Counted from the stretch's first letter, positions 11,905 through 24,105 are shown. The stretch: 64,000 nt of DNA from Zanthoxylum bungeanum (GCA_019454045.1 SKCR01036766.1:62001-126000), one strand, 5' to 3'. The notes: generated from the sequence alone by a model not told the origin. Numbers and translations: made by a program.

Positions 11905-14006
11905 TGACCGGCGTAATCACACACGTATAACGCAAGCGCACGTATCGTTCAAGTAGTATAAAAAGTATCGATCCCACGAGGACTTAAAACCTTTTTGTTA
12001 TTAATTTATGGGGCCAACTGATTACCAGTATCTAACAGGTTGTTTGATTGATTGATTTGAAATGACGATGATTCTAAATTTAAAACAAGTAAATAAAATT
12101 GCTTAAAAGTAGGTTGAGAAAAATCCAAATTTATAAAAACTATCCAGGGTTGTGATTAATTCCAATATTATTTAGAAGATGAAGTGGTTATCTTAAAGTT
12201 GGGTAATATATTGATTTATTAACCTGGAACACTAATTTATGTAAAAGCCTCTTCCGATGGTCAATTTCAAATACCTAGTATAATCCAATTGAACCATATG
12301 TCTATGTCAACCAAATTACCTAGATTCATTAAGATTAAGTTCCAATTATGGCTACCCCCGCCCGACAGGTATATTCCTATCCTGTAAGGAAATCTATTAA
12401 AAGGGTTATCTATCCTCAAGGAAGATCGTGGGTTATTGAGTCTAAGGTCTTAAACTTAAAATCCCTATGTCTAGTTCATTTTAAGTTTACCTAATCAATT
12501 TTATTAATGGCCAGTTAATAAAAAGCATTAAGATTAAGACTCAATAAATAAATCTTTAAATTACCCAACCTATAATCTAACCCCTTATAAACCGGTTATA
12601 TTGAAATTCATCACAACCCTAGATACTAACTTAGTTACAATACATAGCTATGGCTAATGAAAACTTAAAAGACATAAAATAAAAATGCTAAAAAGTAACT
12701 GCGAGAAAGTAAAAGCGGGAAAGTAAATGAAAATAAACTGCCAAGATAAAAGGAATTACTTTTACTAATTACTAACTTAGATATCTCCCTTAGTATAACA
12801 TAATCACTTGTGAGATTAAAACCAACCGACCATATAGGCGGTACCCTGATTAAGTCAAGTTAAGTCCGACCAGCCATAAAGGCGGTAAAATTTGTCCATG
12901 AACCTGCCATGTAGGCGATAAAGAAATAACCAGCCATAAAGGCGGAACCAAAATTAAATTACCAACCGACCAATCTGGCGGTATCCTTGCTTAGTCAGGT
13001 TTAACAGTTTATATTAAATAGCCCACCGACCAATATAGCGGTATTCCTTTTTAAGTCAAATTTTAGAATAGTGAATATGTTGTGTCTAAGGGAGATTAAT
13101 CTAAGATAGTAACAGTAAAAGAATTACCTTTCACCTCGGCAGAGGGAAGTTACCTCCTCATGGTTGAAAAATAAAAACTGAAAAAGTAAAGAAAGGAAAG
13201 TGTTATGCGTAAAAGTAAATTACGGAAAGTAAAACTGAAAAATAAAGAAAAGAAAGTGCGAAATTGAAAATTAATTACTGAAAACTAAAAATAAACAAAC
13301 TAGATACAATCTTTTTATTTTTTCATTAAGGATTTCAAAGAAGAAAGTATGAATATTACAAATGAAATGGCTTGGTATTTATAGGCAAAATTTTGCCACC
13401 ATCAAATCATCCATCAATTTTTCCACCAAATCCATTATTAATTTCTCCACTAATTACTCCACCAAATCCATAATTGCTCCACTAATTGCTTATCTTGTTT
13501 GGTGGTGATTTGATAATTTTTATTAATTATTTATTAATTAATATTTTGCTTTGAAAATGATTGATAATGACTTTTAATAATTACACTCCACACACTTCTG
13601 GATGGTTCATCAATTTCGGTCATGAAATCATCAGAATTTGAAAATATGTTCTCTTTCAAAGTTGTAGATCTTTGAGTCTTCTTTAATCTGAAACTTGAAT
13701 CAGCTCAATCCGATATCTGAGTAAAAAGTTATGCTCAAAATACGACATATGCGCAAAACTGGAATTTCCAAAACTGCACTTCGTCAAAAACGCCCTTTCA
13801 AATTTCCAATCTCCAAAATTAATATATCAAGTCCAATAATTGCCCTTATTTGATCCACATTTCGTCCTAAATGATTTCATTGAGTCCCGATATTATTTTA
13901 ACTGCAAAATAAAATAAAACATATCAAAACGTTCATCAAACCCGAGAAACTAAACAAAATATTAAGTAAAAGGGGCGGTAAATATTGATATATTTTCCGC
14001 TCATCA
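11905..14006 (-). mobile_element. Solo LTR of the Athila-like family
   Basis: From TGACCGGCG to GCTCATCA this copies the LTRs of the element at 26335-37425, with the same internal repeats (GGCGGTA units, GAAAAGTAAA units). No internal region follows. The flanks ATTGA (11900-11904) and ATTCA (14007-14011) are a target duplication with one difference. The host sequence resumes without loss: the text before and after lines up with the uninterrupted stretch near 46365-46400 in copia-2. This is a solo LTR left by recombination between the two LTRs of a former full element. Strand is given by comparison with the full-length copy. Confidence 0.9.
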
Positions 14007-14011
14007 ATTCA

Positions 14012-15687
14012 CAGTGGAAAAGCTTGTAATTGAAGCCGATGAACAAGAAGTGACCTTGACTTTGGCCAACAAATCACAACTTGCCCAAGACGTACGATAT
14101 GGAACAAAGCTTTCGTGATTCAAACACATCCGCAATGGACAAAGGTCTTGACTTTGGCCAACAAACCAATGCCAATCTTGGATCTTGAGAGAGAATCACT
14201 CAATGGAAGGGAAAATGCTTAATATAAAATGAGGGTTTTTGTCGCGATTTGGCAACCATTTATTATCTTTAAATAGGTCTCATCATACACCATTAAGCAT
14301 GCATTCTAAAAGCATAATAAGGCGTGATAAAATTTAATAATGATATGCGGATGGATATACAACAAATTTGTTCCTAGAACAAATCTCTCTTTTTCCTCTC
14401 TCCCGCTAGCATTATTCATACTCCTACCCAATTACATAATACTTCTAAAGAAACCTCATTTACATTGAGGGGAATTGGTGAGAAGATAAATACAATGAGA
14501 AAAGAGGTAATAGGCTGGACACGCAGGTCCAATTTAATAAATTCTAAATTTATTACAATAATTTTCAAAATTGCCCTCACCCATCTAATATCCATCTGAT
14601 ATACATTATTCATACATACATCCAAGTATTCACACAAAGCATGTTATCAATCAATCTAATCCAATTAATTAATCTTTAATTAATGACCATCCAATGTTCA
14701 AACAACGATTTGATTTGCGCGAGTCCAACTCGTTTAAGAATAAATATTCAAAGTGCGTATTCTTGAATTATATTGAACTACAATTTTAAATCCAATTTAA
14801 ATTATATTCAATACTAATTCATATTTAATTCCAAATTAAATAATTACACTTTCAATAGTGCCTTTTGGACTTGGATTCCAAATCTAATCTTAACGGGTCT
14901 CAAAGGCCCAATTAGTATCAAATACTATTCAATTAAAGTCCAATGGGCTTTTAATTAATTCTTTAGGCATGGGCTTTTGCAATTATGGGTCAAACCCAAT
15001 ATGCCAAGGCCCAATTAGGAATCACTCTATGCCAAAAATCAATTTAGGCCCATTAGGCCCAATTAAAATTTTAAAGGCCCAATTATCATATTTGGACTTT
15101 ATGGAAATGGTTTTAGGCCCAATTGGATCCAACCAATTATCCTAAACCAAACTTGGCCCAACCAAGCCCATTAAGCCCAAATACAATAAATTAAATTAAC
15201 TCATTATTCCAATTACAAATTAATTCAATTCAAGTGTAATTACCATAATTAATTAATTAATCTAATGCTTCTAAAACACTAATTAATTCAATTAATCATG
15301 CTCTACATTTCCAATTCATGTCCAACACAAATTGAAGCAAAATCAATCTTATAACATGCATCAAGGCTCACGGCAAAGGCATACAAAATCATTCAATTTG
15401 ATTTCAATCTAATTAAATCAACATTCAATATTTATATCATGCCATTTAACACATCCAATTGTTAAATTTCCAAAATTCCACCATGACTCATCTAAGGTCA
15501 TATTCGGCCAAGCCTATATTTTGGGGAAAATTAATCCTATCAAATTTTCACAATTCCAACAATGTACAAATCCAATTGAACATCATACAAGCTCAACCAA
15601 ACCATCAATTTAAGAACATACATACTCCAAGCATAAATTCTCAAATTAAAATCCATGAACCCTAGAATTCCAAATCAAACTTAGATC
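14012..15687 (-). other. copia-1 long leader with GGCCCA motifs
   Basis: This is non-coding sequence between the primer site and gag. At 14890-15180 it holds about nine copies of GGCCCA/TGGGCT-type words, often as AGGCCCAATT. On the element's sense strand these read TGGGCC/AGCCCA, like the site II motif bound by TCP factors in plant promoters (inference). The same arrangement is kept in copia-2 at 47280-47580. Confidence 0.6.
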
Positions 15688-15699
15688 GCTCTGGTACCA
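15688..15699 (-). other. copia-1 primer binding site
   Basis: On the minus strand this reads TGGTACCAGAGC, one base from the usual initiator-Met tRNA primer site TGGTATCAGAGC. It is one base inside the 5' LTR. Confidence 0.85.
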
Positions 15700-15700
15700 T

Positions 15701-17653
15701 TATTAGTGTTCCTAGAACATGCCAAGATCGTCTAAGAGTGATTTGTGTGTGAATTAATCAAAGGGAGTTGCAGAAAAAACTTACTTTGATCGGATTTTGG
15801 CTTTCAAAAATTCCTTTGGATGTAGTAGCTCCGAGCTTGAAATCGAGTTCCAAACTCTCGAGTGAGTTTTCATATCACCTTAGTTGACTCCTTTAAGTGC
15901 TAGCTTTGGAAAATTTTGCAACAAAAATTCCATTAGAGAGAGCATGGTTCACGCCCATTTGAGAGAAAGGAGGAGAGAATGAATAGTTACTTGTTTCAAA
16001 AACAAATGTGTGTTAAATATGGTATTCAAAACCATGTTGGTTAAAAGCAAGTGGTTTTCTAAAAACCATTCACTTTTGCCAACTACCACCATCACCTTTG
16101 ACAAGTGATGTGAGTGGTGGGTCCCACCCAATTAAATTCAAAATTCAAGTGGGATTAGACAACACATTTTGGACTCGGTTACGTTTAATCCAATTAAACG
16201 AACTTTCCATCGCGACGTAATTAAATTAAATTTAATTAAATAATAATGTCTTGCAAAATTATTACGGAAGTCGCTAACGAATTAATTCTAAATTAATTCG
16301 TTCGCTAGAATTAAAATCTAATTTTAATTCCGAATTGAAATCCAATTTCAATTAATATATCCAATATATTATTTTAGCCCAAATAAATAAATTAAATAGA
16401 AAAATCCAATTTAACTATTAAATTTATTTTACCAATTAATTCCAAATTAATCGCGTTCTCTCTTCTCGACGAATTTAATCCCAGATAAATTCTCGACACA
16501 ATTAATCCCAGATTAATCTTTTCTCTGTTAATTAATCCCAAATTAATTCTTGTCGTAATTAATTCCAGATTAATTTTCTCTCTCATAATTAATCCCAGAT
16601 TAATTATGTTCGAGTCAAATGTTATCGATGAATCTTTGGGAAGCGACCCAAGAGATCACTGGATATGTTGGCAGTAAATACGGTCATCGGACTATCTGAA
16701 TACGTGCGTATCCGGTACCACGTTCTTACCGATTTACAAGACATGGTTGGCTTCTAGCAAAACATCGTGCCTACCCAATTCTCCAGAAATATATATTCAA
16801 CATGGAATATACATAATCTTTGTCATGCGTAATATACATAGTATTGCGTATTACGATCCAGTATCAGATATCACATGCTAGGCCTAGGGCTGGAATTGTG
16901 TCTGCCCCGTACGAAGCATATATCGGATCTCTGGTAACTACTCTCTATAATCAAATAATCATGACCTAGTCATATTATCCCGATGACTACAGTACTTAAG
17001 AGTACTAGTTCCGTATCCTACGTGATCATCATCTCCATATGACTAAAGTGATACTTCCATCTTGACATCACACCCAATACACTACGATTCTCAGTATACC
17101 CAGAAAAGGCGTACACAGAACCTGTTAAAGCCCCGGACGACCAAAACCAAAGTATACTGATTGTGGCAAGTATTAGCGATGCAAGTCTCAGGTTAAGACC
17201 AAATACACCTACCCTGATTCGGATTCCCATAGACACATAGTCATACTACCAATGAGATTCCGAGGGGTCTATCCAGAGCGAAGCTGTTTCCGTACCATCA
17301 GTAAACAGAACCTCCTATTACACTTGCATGAGTATCCAATACCCAAATATATGAGAACTATGTCGTTACGCTTCCATAACACGCACAAGTGTAATACTAG
17401 TCTATTCTGCATTATCGATGTCCAGTCTTGATAACACTACGACTAGGGATATTTAATGATTAAACATTTGTGGATTAATATTATCTCATATCTTATTAAT
17501 CCGATACTAATCATGTGGACTTTTATCATTTATATATCCAGGTAATCCAATTACAAATGATAAAAGTGCAATTTCCTTTGTTACATAATTAATTTATACA
17601 ACAACAACATGTTCTGTACAAATAGTGATGCTATGGGTCATAATTGTCCAACA
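15701..17653 (-). repeat. copia-1 5' LTR
   Basis: It is 1,953 bases long and pairs with 5705-7644. Its inner end is mutated from CA to TA in element sense. The outer CCAACA is followed by target duplication AATTA. Confidence 0.93.
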
Positions 17654-17658
17654 AATTA

Positions 17659-18599
17659 ATCAAATAAAATGGAAGATTAAGGTAATATTAAATTATGCTT
17701 TGATTAGAAATTATTTTTATTGTTCCAAATTATTTATATTTGATATATTATTATTTTTCTCTCATATTTGGTGTTAGAATATGTTTAGAAACCTAATTAG
17801 AAATCCTAAGATGCATGTGTAATTAATTGAGTTAAATTAGTGTGATTGAAGCTCAATTAGGTTGTTAGACAATCAATTGTCATTTTAGAGTTATGGTTAC
17901 CACTTTATCATGACCTAGAATTGTTTTAGGGGAAATTCATGGTGGTAACTTTAATGGTGTAAAATTAACTTGGATTAATTGCATGAATTGGATTAAATTT
18001 ATATTAATATAATTAATTATGTAATTAAATTTAATCTTACTTAATTTATGACATTAGTATGTGATGGATGTAATTGGGCTTGTAATAATATGTAGGAAAT
18101 TTTCCTATGGCCTAATAAAGATGCTCCACTTAGCCGATTGGAATTTTTCCGTTAAACTATAATTGTGATTGAGCTGCGAAAATTGCATGGAAAATTGAAA
18201 TTACCACAATCGGTTAATTGATTATATTATATCGGTTAATATATTGCATGTAATTTATTTTCTGGTTTCAACTAAGTTCGGTTAACCGAATTTCCTATTT
18301 CGGTTCACTGAATTTTGCCTATTTTGTTTTCAACTGGCTCATTGTCACTAACAGGTTTTTTCTGATGCTGACTATGGATCTGATTGAGATTATAGGCGTT
18401 CTGTAGGTGGATAACTTATTATCACAGTCATCTTAGAAGTAAACAATTGTCTTTACGTCTACTGCATAATCTGAGTAACAGCCTTAGCACTGGCAATATC
18501 TGAAATTATAACAAGAGTTCAGAGGTAATTGCTAAAAATCTAGTGTACCACATTGTGTTAGGAATATGTCATAAACACAACTTTTGGGTGGCTTTATGT
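17659..18599. other. Non-coding AT-rich DNA
   Basis: No open reading frame or RNA gene can be supported. The style (repeated AATTAATT words, LTR-like text near 18090-18400) suggests an old LTR continuing from before 5705, but no ends could be placed. Confidence 0.3.
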
Positions 18600-18955
18600 A
18601 CTTTAGTATATTATTAATATAGATTAATAAATTGGTTGTAGATATTGTGCTTGAGATATTTAAAATAAAAAAAGAGGGATTAAGATATTATGTGTGAGAT
18701 ACTATAAAATCGACTATAGAAATGGAATTAAATTTACGTATCTCGTTTATTTTATATAAATTTTTCAATTGTATTTTTTAAGATAATTAAAAATAATAAT
18801 ATTATTAAATCATTATTTTTAATTATCTTAAATTATTAAATTATTAATCCCTCTCTTTTTTTAATTATTATTTTTAGTTGTATTTTTTAATTTTGTTAAA
18901 TTAATCTTTGGAGTGTCAATTTATTAATCTATATTAATAACATACATTCTTAATT
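18600..18955. mobile_element. MITE-like foldback element
   Basis: The left end TATTATTAATATAGATTAAT (near 18608) returns in inverted form at about 18925-18948, and AGAGGGATTAA (18673) returns inverted as TTAATCCCTCTC (about 18841). The centre is a stem of 17 matching bases, 18781-18797 against 18812-18828. The whole unit folds on itself and has no coding capacity, as a MITE would. Exact ends and target duplication were not fixed. Confidence 0.55.
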
Positions 18956-19251
18956 TTATTTATTAAATATGGAAGTATTTAAAATAGAACTACACTAAAC
19001 TATTTACGATAATTAAATGAAATAAATTTTTATAATAATATTAGATTTTATAATAATTTTATATTGAAATATTATATTTTATAATAATTTTCATATATTT
19101 TTTAATTAATTTAAAGAGTTAATAATAATGTAAAATTCTTAATTATTTATGGAAGAACAAATATGTAAAAATATTTATAAAATGATAAAATTTTTTACTT
19201 TTTGACTTAGGGGGTCCTGGAATATTATTAAAATAATAGTGAGATAAGTGT

Positions 19252-19563
19252 AGGGATGGCAATGGGCCGGGCTCGGGCCGGGCTTTGATAAGTCCCCGGT
19301 CCGAGCCCGGCAAAAAAAAAAAATTAGGCCCGGGCCCGGGTCCGGGTCCAATTTTTTTATTATAAAAATAAAAAAATTATTATATAAATATATAAAATTT
19401 ATATTTTATAATTAAAAATATTTAATTATTTATTTTAAGCTAGAGCCGAGCCGGGCCCGGGCTTTTTGGGTTGAGCCCGGCCCGAGCCGGGCTCTCATTT
19501 TAAAGCCCGGCCCGGACTTTTTTCACCCCGGGCCGGGCCGGTTCGGGCTTTTCTGTCATATAT
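19252..19563. mobile_element. GC-rich non-autonomous insertion with 10-bp duplication
   Basis: AGATAAGTGT occurs at 19242-19251 and again at 19564-19573, bracketing about 310 bases that start AGGGATGGCAATGGGCCGGG. Both arms are built of GGGCCGGG/CCCGGGCC words around an AT-rich middle, so they can pair. The left end resembles hAT-type plant elements, but the right end is not a clean inverted copy, so the class is uncertain. It lies about 170 bases before the RRM gene. Confidence 0.6.
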
Positions 19564-19650
19564 AGATAAGTGTGAATTGTTATAAATATTAGGGGAAAGT
19601 GGCATTCTCTCTTAACAAATTTACACCAATTTGCTAAATAAAATCAATGC

Positions 19651-19664
19651 TTATATATGACGTC
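19651..19664 (+). promoter_or_regulatory. Candidate TATA box and TGACGTC motif
   Basis: TTATATATGACGTC lies 67-80 bases before the first ATG of the RRM gene. TGACGTC is a bZIP-type core. This is a position-based guess only. Confidence 0.35.
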
Positions 19665-19730
19665 GTTTTAACAAATTCCTCACCAGCATAAAACGGCCCG
19701 TGGAAAAAATAAGCCTCCTTATCCATCCAA

Positions 19731-21651
19731 TTGCTCAACACAGTAGTAAGGTGGCTAATTGCTATGTCTCTTCTTCGTCTTCACTGTTGTTTCCCTTCAA
19801 CCTCATACTTGAACACTGAACCACAACAACAACAGGGAGCTCTTTTTGTGTCTCTCCATAACCAACACAACAGCTATTACTTTCCTCTTTCTTTGTCTCC
19901 TTCTCAATCTCATGCTTACACATTTCCAATTAAGCCCAAGAAAGTTAGCCCTTTTGTTTTTCATTTCTCTGCCACCACTCAAAACTTAGTTGTTGATTCT
20001 TCTTTTTCTTCTTCTTCTTCTTCTGTTTCTGCAAATTCTGAGCAGCAAGAAGAAGAAGAAGAAGAGTTTTCTAAGACCAGACTGATTGCTCAGAACGTAC
20101 CTTGGACTTCTACTCATGAAGACATTCGTGCTTTGTTTGAGCAGCACGGGACTGTTCTAGATGTTGAGGTTTTATTCTTTTGTTATTGGAATTTCTTTTT
20201 CTATTTTTTGTGATATGGATTTTGGTTTTTGATTTGTTTGTTGTTGTGGGTTTGTGTTGTTTTGTGATTTTGGTTTAGCTTTCGATGCATAAGAAGAACA
20301 GGAACAGGGGTTTGGCTTTTGTTACAATGGGTTCTTCTGAGGAGGCTGCCGCTGCTCTCAATAATCTCGAATCATACGTAAGCATATCAAAGCTTAATTC
20401 TTTAATTAGTTTCTCATTTATTGGTAAAATTTTGGTTATATTGGAAAATTATGAAAATTGAACTTGTGATTAGATTGCTTTAATCATTTGGGACCTAAGG
20501 AAATTGAATAGCTCCTTGTTAACCAAGTTTAATAACTCTTTAGCTTATTTATTTGTATGTGTTAGGGTCTTGAATTAATTTTTGTTTACATATTTATATC
20601 AAACAAATTTTACCTGTCTTTGGTTTTTTAGCAACTATGCATAGACTGAAGGTTATGTTTGGGTTGATGGAATGGGATGATTTATAATGGAATGTAATCC
20701 AATGAAATGGAACGAAATGGAATTAAGAGTAGCGTACCATAACCTTGTTTGGGAAAAAAAATGAGACATTTATAATGTAATGTTTCAAAATATTGTTTGG
20801 TAAATAATAGTAATGAAATGGAATGTAACTAAATATGTCTTAATGATAATTGTGCCCTTTTATATTATAAAAGTACAAAAGACAAATATTTTAATGTTTT
20901 TTTTTCAAGGGGTAAGTTTGTCTTCATATGTAATGTTATTTTTTTAAAGTTAAAGTTTCATCCCCAACTCCCGATTTGAGCGCTTCATTTCCAATGACTA
21001 ATGCCCTTTTTCGAACTTCTTGATATGTTCTTCATATGATAAGATATTCTCTTAATAGGAATTTGAGGGTCGTATTTTAAAGGTCAATAATGCAAAGTTA
21101 GTAAAGAAGAATCCAGCTCCACCTGTGCAACTGAAGCCAGTCCCAGTCCCAACCTTTAACTTGTTCATAGCAAATCTGTCATTTGAAGCAAGGGCTAAAG
21201 ATCTTAGGGAGTTCTTTATCTCAGAAGGCTGGGACATTGTTTCTGCGGAGGTTATTTTTCATGATAAACCAAAAAAGTCCTCTGGGTATGGATTTGTCTC
21301 CTTCAAATCCAAGAAAGTAGCTGAGGCAGCTATTTCTGCTTTTCAAGGGAAGGTAATCATGGTTTTAGTAATTGCACTTAGTTATGTGTACCTCTAATGT
21401 GTGTTTATTTTCAAAGTTTATCGATACTGTAGTGGATCTTGCTGTTTGAGACTTTGAGTCTTAAAAGACTGTTTTGAATGGAAGAACTCTGAGAGTGATT
21501 TGTCTTGCAGCTATTCATGGGAAGATCTCTTCGAGTGGAACCTTGTAGACAGTTTGTTAAACTACAAACAAAAGAGGGTTTGGATTCTGATGATACATCA
21601 GCTGACTCTAACACTGATGCAGAGGGAGCAGACAACACCAATGGAAACTGA
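19731..21651 (+). CDS. Two-RRM RNA-binding protein, probably chloroplast ribonucleoprotein
   Basis: Four exons, 19731-20168, 20279-20377, 21059-21352 and 21511-21651, join in phase 0 at GT..AG introns into 323 residues. Residues 1 to about 100 are Ser-rich and basic with few acidic residues, as in a plastid transit peptide, followed by an acidic QQEEEEEEF stretch. RRM1 (about 116-195) has RNP2 LIAQNV and RNP1 RGLAFVTM; RRM2 (about 213-290) has LFIANL and SGYGFVSF. The Asp/Asn-rich tail ends in NTNGN. This is the layout of plant cp28/cp33-type ribonucleoproteins, which bind chloroplast transcripts in RNA stability, processing and editing. A second ATG at 19764 is an equally good start (312 residues). 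Plastid targeting is inferred from composition. Intron 3 (about 680 bases) holds a repeat-like insertion. No exon defect was seen. Confidence 0.87.
20645..20985. repeat. Repeat-like insertion in intron 3 of the RRM gene
   Basis: GGTTATGTTTGGG opens a run of GGAATG/GAAATGG words, and ATAACCTTGTTTGGG follows about 90 bases later. This style is common in plant MITEs. No clear ends or target duplication were found. Confidence 0.3.
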
Positions 21652-23663
21652 AATTGAACTGTTTCTGAGGGCACTTAAATTTTTATCATTCTCTTTACTA
21701 ATGATTTTGTAGGTAAATTCCTTATATGCATACTGACTTACAATTTTTATGATCATTATGCAAAAGAAAGTACAATACGGCTGTATTTTGTCCAATCTGT
21801 AGGATGAAATACTTTTCTGTGTGTTCCTCCATCATTGTGCCATTCCTTTTGCTGTATTGCCTGCTGGCAGTGTTATTGTTAAAGAGAGAATAACAATTTC
21901 TCGCATTTCTATGCAATGCTCCAACCCTTGGGTAATTGTGGTTCAATTTCAAGATACTAGTACACATAGAGGAGAACTTTACCAGCTAAACTAGCTAGTT
22001 TTCACGAATAATTAATGCTTCATAAGTAAAGGATTCATATAAGTTTGGCATACATGAAGAAAGTATTTGACAGTCATGAGGTATAGAAAATCCATGCATA
22101 TTAGCATTCTTTAGCCTGAAGGTAGCCTGCTGGTGCTAAAACTATTGACTTCAAATCTTGTTGTCGTCTTTAGTATCCCCTTGTAAAATTACGGTTACGA
22201 GCATATTGTGACCATGCTAGATTAACTTTTTATGTTCTCAATGGACGTTCTGGACCGACCAAGGCATTGCTTATGATCTATCTGTGACCAAACACTGGAC
22301 TGAAGAAAATTTCCGGTTCCTCTTACTGCAATTATCTTGCTGCATTATTACATCTTCTATCCCTTGTTTGATCACGTAGTTTGACTACATCTCTGGTCAT
22401 GTATATTACTGCTGACAGTCACAAAACCGGAGAAGATATGGTTAAACCGTTAAATTCATGGGGATGCTCAAGAATTTTCGAACATTAAAACTTATTGTTG
22501 TTAAAGATCTCAAGAAGTTTGAAAATTTCAGTCAACTGAACTTGGTAATGATTTGGAATGACATATGCCAACAGTTGTCTGCAGATTTTTTGCACATTCT
22601 GCTTCAGTTATTCTGATTTTGTAGGAAAATTACTCTCCCTCTTTGGTGCATGTGTCTGTATTTCGTGCTTCTTGAGTATGATTCTCATATTAATGGTGAA
22701 TCAGGGATGATATAGGCAAGTTAGTAATTAGAGACTTAGAGCAGACCAATCTGTGATGTCTGATCTTAGTTGTACTGTCTGAGAATCTTTGGCTGCGTAC
22801 ATCATACCTTCTTTATAAGAGGAGTCTTATGTATGAACTTTTTTATTAAAAAACAGGAGTCTTATGTATGGGCTATGACCTTTTATTAAAGTAGATGAAA
22901 TGTTTTTAGAGCTCATCATATTTTTTTTTTCATAAAAATGATTAAAAAGGAAAAGGAATATTTGCTTTCCAGGAAGATATTGAAGCAAAAACCAATGGGA
23001 CCCTTGAAACAGCGCAGTTGGTAAACAAATGCAGGAGCAGTTGGCCAGAATCAATTGGACCCAAAAAAACGACCCAACTAAAATCAAAAGTATATGGTTC
23101 ATGGCTCGGTTGAGTTTTGTCATGCCATGGGAGTGGGACCCTTCTTTCTCCTTTCACCTTTCACCTTTGTAATTATGAAACATTTTAATTTAATTCTATC
23201 ATTGTTATCCTAATTCACCTCTGATAATCATGCCTCATTGCGACTTTTAGGCCACTTTAGTTGGAGGGTTATATATCAAAGTTGAAATGTCTCATCTGTT
23301 TATGTGAAAGTCTTGAATACTTTCGGTGTATATATTTTTGACTTATTTAATAAATGAATTAGCTCCATGAGCTTCTCTTCATACCTTTTTTTTTAAAAAA
23401 AAAACAAATTTAATTAAGTCCAAAACATTAATATTTCGAAAATGAGTTAACATGAATTAGCTCTTACTTCATTTACAAGCACCATCACATTAACATGAAT
23501 TAACTCTTGCTTCATTTACAAGCCATCATTGAATAGAAATAATAATAAAGGGACAACTAACAAAAACATCACTTATAATTTCAAAAGTCACTAATGAGAC
23601 ATTCCTTTTTGTGCCACATAATGCTTGTATGAACTGGCAGGTGTCCATTATCAAACACATAAA
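21652..23663. other. Intergenic DNA after the RRM gene
   Basis: Short open frames on both strands show no domain or homology that I recognise. A small tandem duplication of GGAGTCTTATGTATG is at 22820 and 22856. The first 150-250 bases are likely 3' untranslated region of the RRM gene. Confidence 0.5.
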
Positions 23664-23950
23664 GGGGGAAATTATCATCCGTCTATCCAAGTAAAGCTAA
23701 AATCCGAAAATACATTAGGTTTTTGAAAATTTTCATATATCAAAGAGATATTTTATATCCAAAAAATAGTAATAGCAGTCATTTTACACCCAAAACTAGC
23801 ATTGAAAAAAGACATTTTACACTCATAAAATTAATAATTTGGGTATAAAATGTTCATATTTTCATAACTTGGGATGTGAAAAATTTTAAAAAACCTGAGA
23901 TGTTTTCAAACTTTAACTTAACTATGAGTGGACGGATGATAATTTCCGGA
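23664..23950. mobile_element. MITE upstream of the uclacyanin gene
   Basis: GGAAATTATCATCCGTC at 23667-23683 returns as an exact inverted copy at 23931-23947, and the similarity between the two arms continues inward, weakly, for about 75 bases. Length is about 285 bases with no coding capacity. Flanks AAA on each side may be a 3-base target duplication but are low-complexity. It ends about 155 bases before the TATA box of the uclacyanin gene. Confidence 0.75.
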
Positions 23951-24105
23951 AAAAAAAACATCCAATGCTAACAACCATATCTAATTGAAGAAGGAACCCA
24001 GTTTATATTGCATTAGGTATGGAGTTTGGTTCAAGTAAAATTTCAGAGATCACAGGATAAGTAAGTGGACCAAACTTTACTTACTTCAATATTCCCCTTA
24101 CATCA

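Larger units (their letters stand above)
5705..17653 (-). mobile_element. Complete, decayed Ty1/copia LTR retrotransposon (copia-1)
   Basis: Two LTRs, 5705-7644 and 15701-17653, are about 96% alike by eye over their first 230 bases. They are flanked by the same five bases, AATTA, at 5700-5704 and 17654-17658, which is the target duplication. Reading on the minus strand the order is 5' LTR, primer site, long leader, gag zinc knuckle, protease, decayed integrase, reverse transcriptase, polypurine tract and 3' LTR, which is the copia order. LTRs start TGTTGGAC and end ACTAACA (one mutated to ACTAATA). The reading frames are heavily broken, so the element is not autonomous. A solo LTR of another family is nested at 11905-14006. 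Net length without that insertion is about 9.8 kb. The lineage within copia is not determined. Confidence 0.93.

Noticed and set aside
22827..23157. Two overlapping minus-strand frames of 98 and 71 codons
   Set aside because: No recognisable domain, no splice partners and no promoter; treated as chance.
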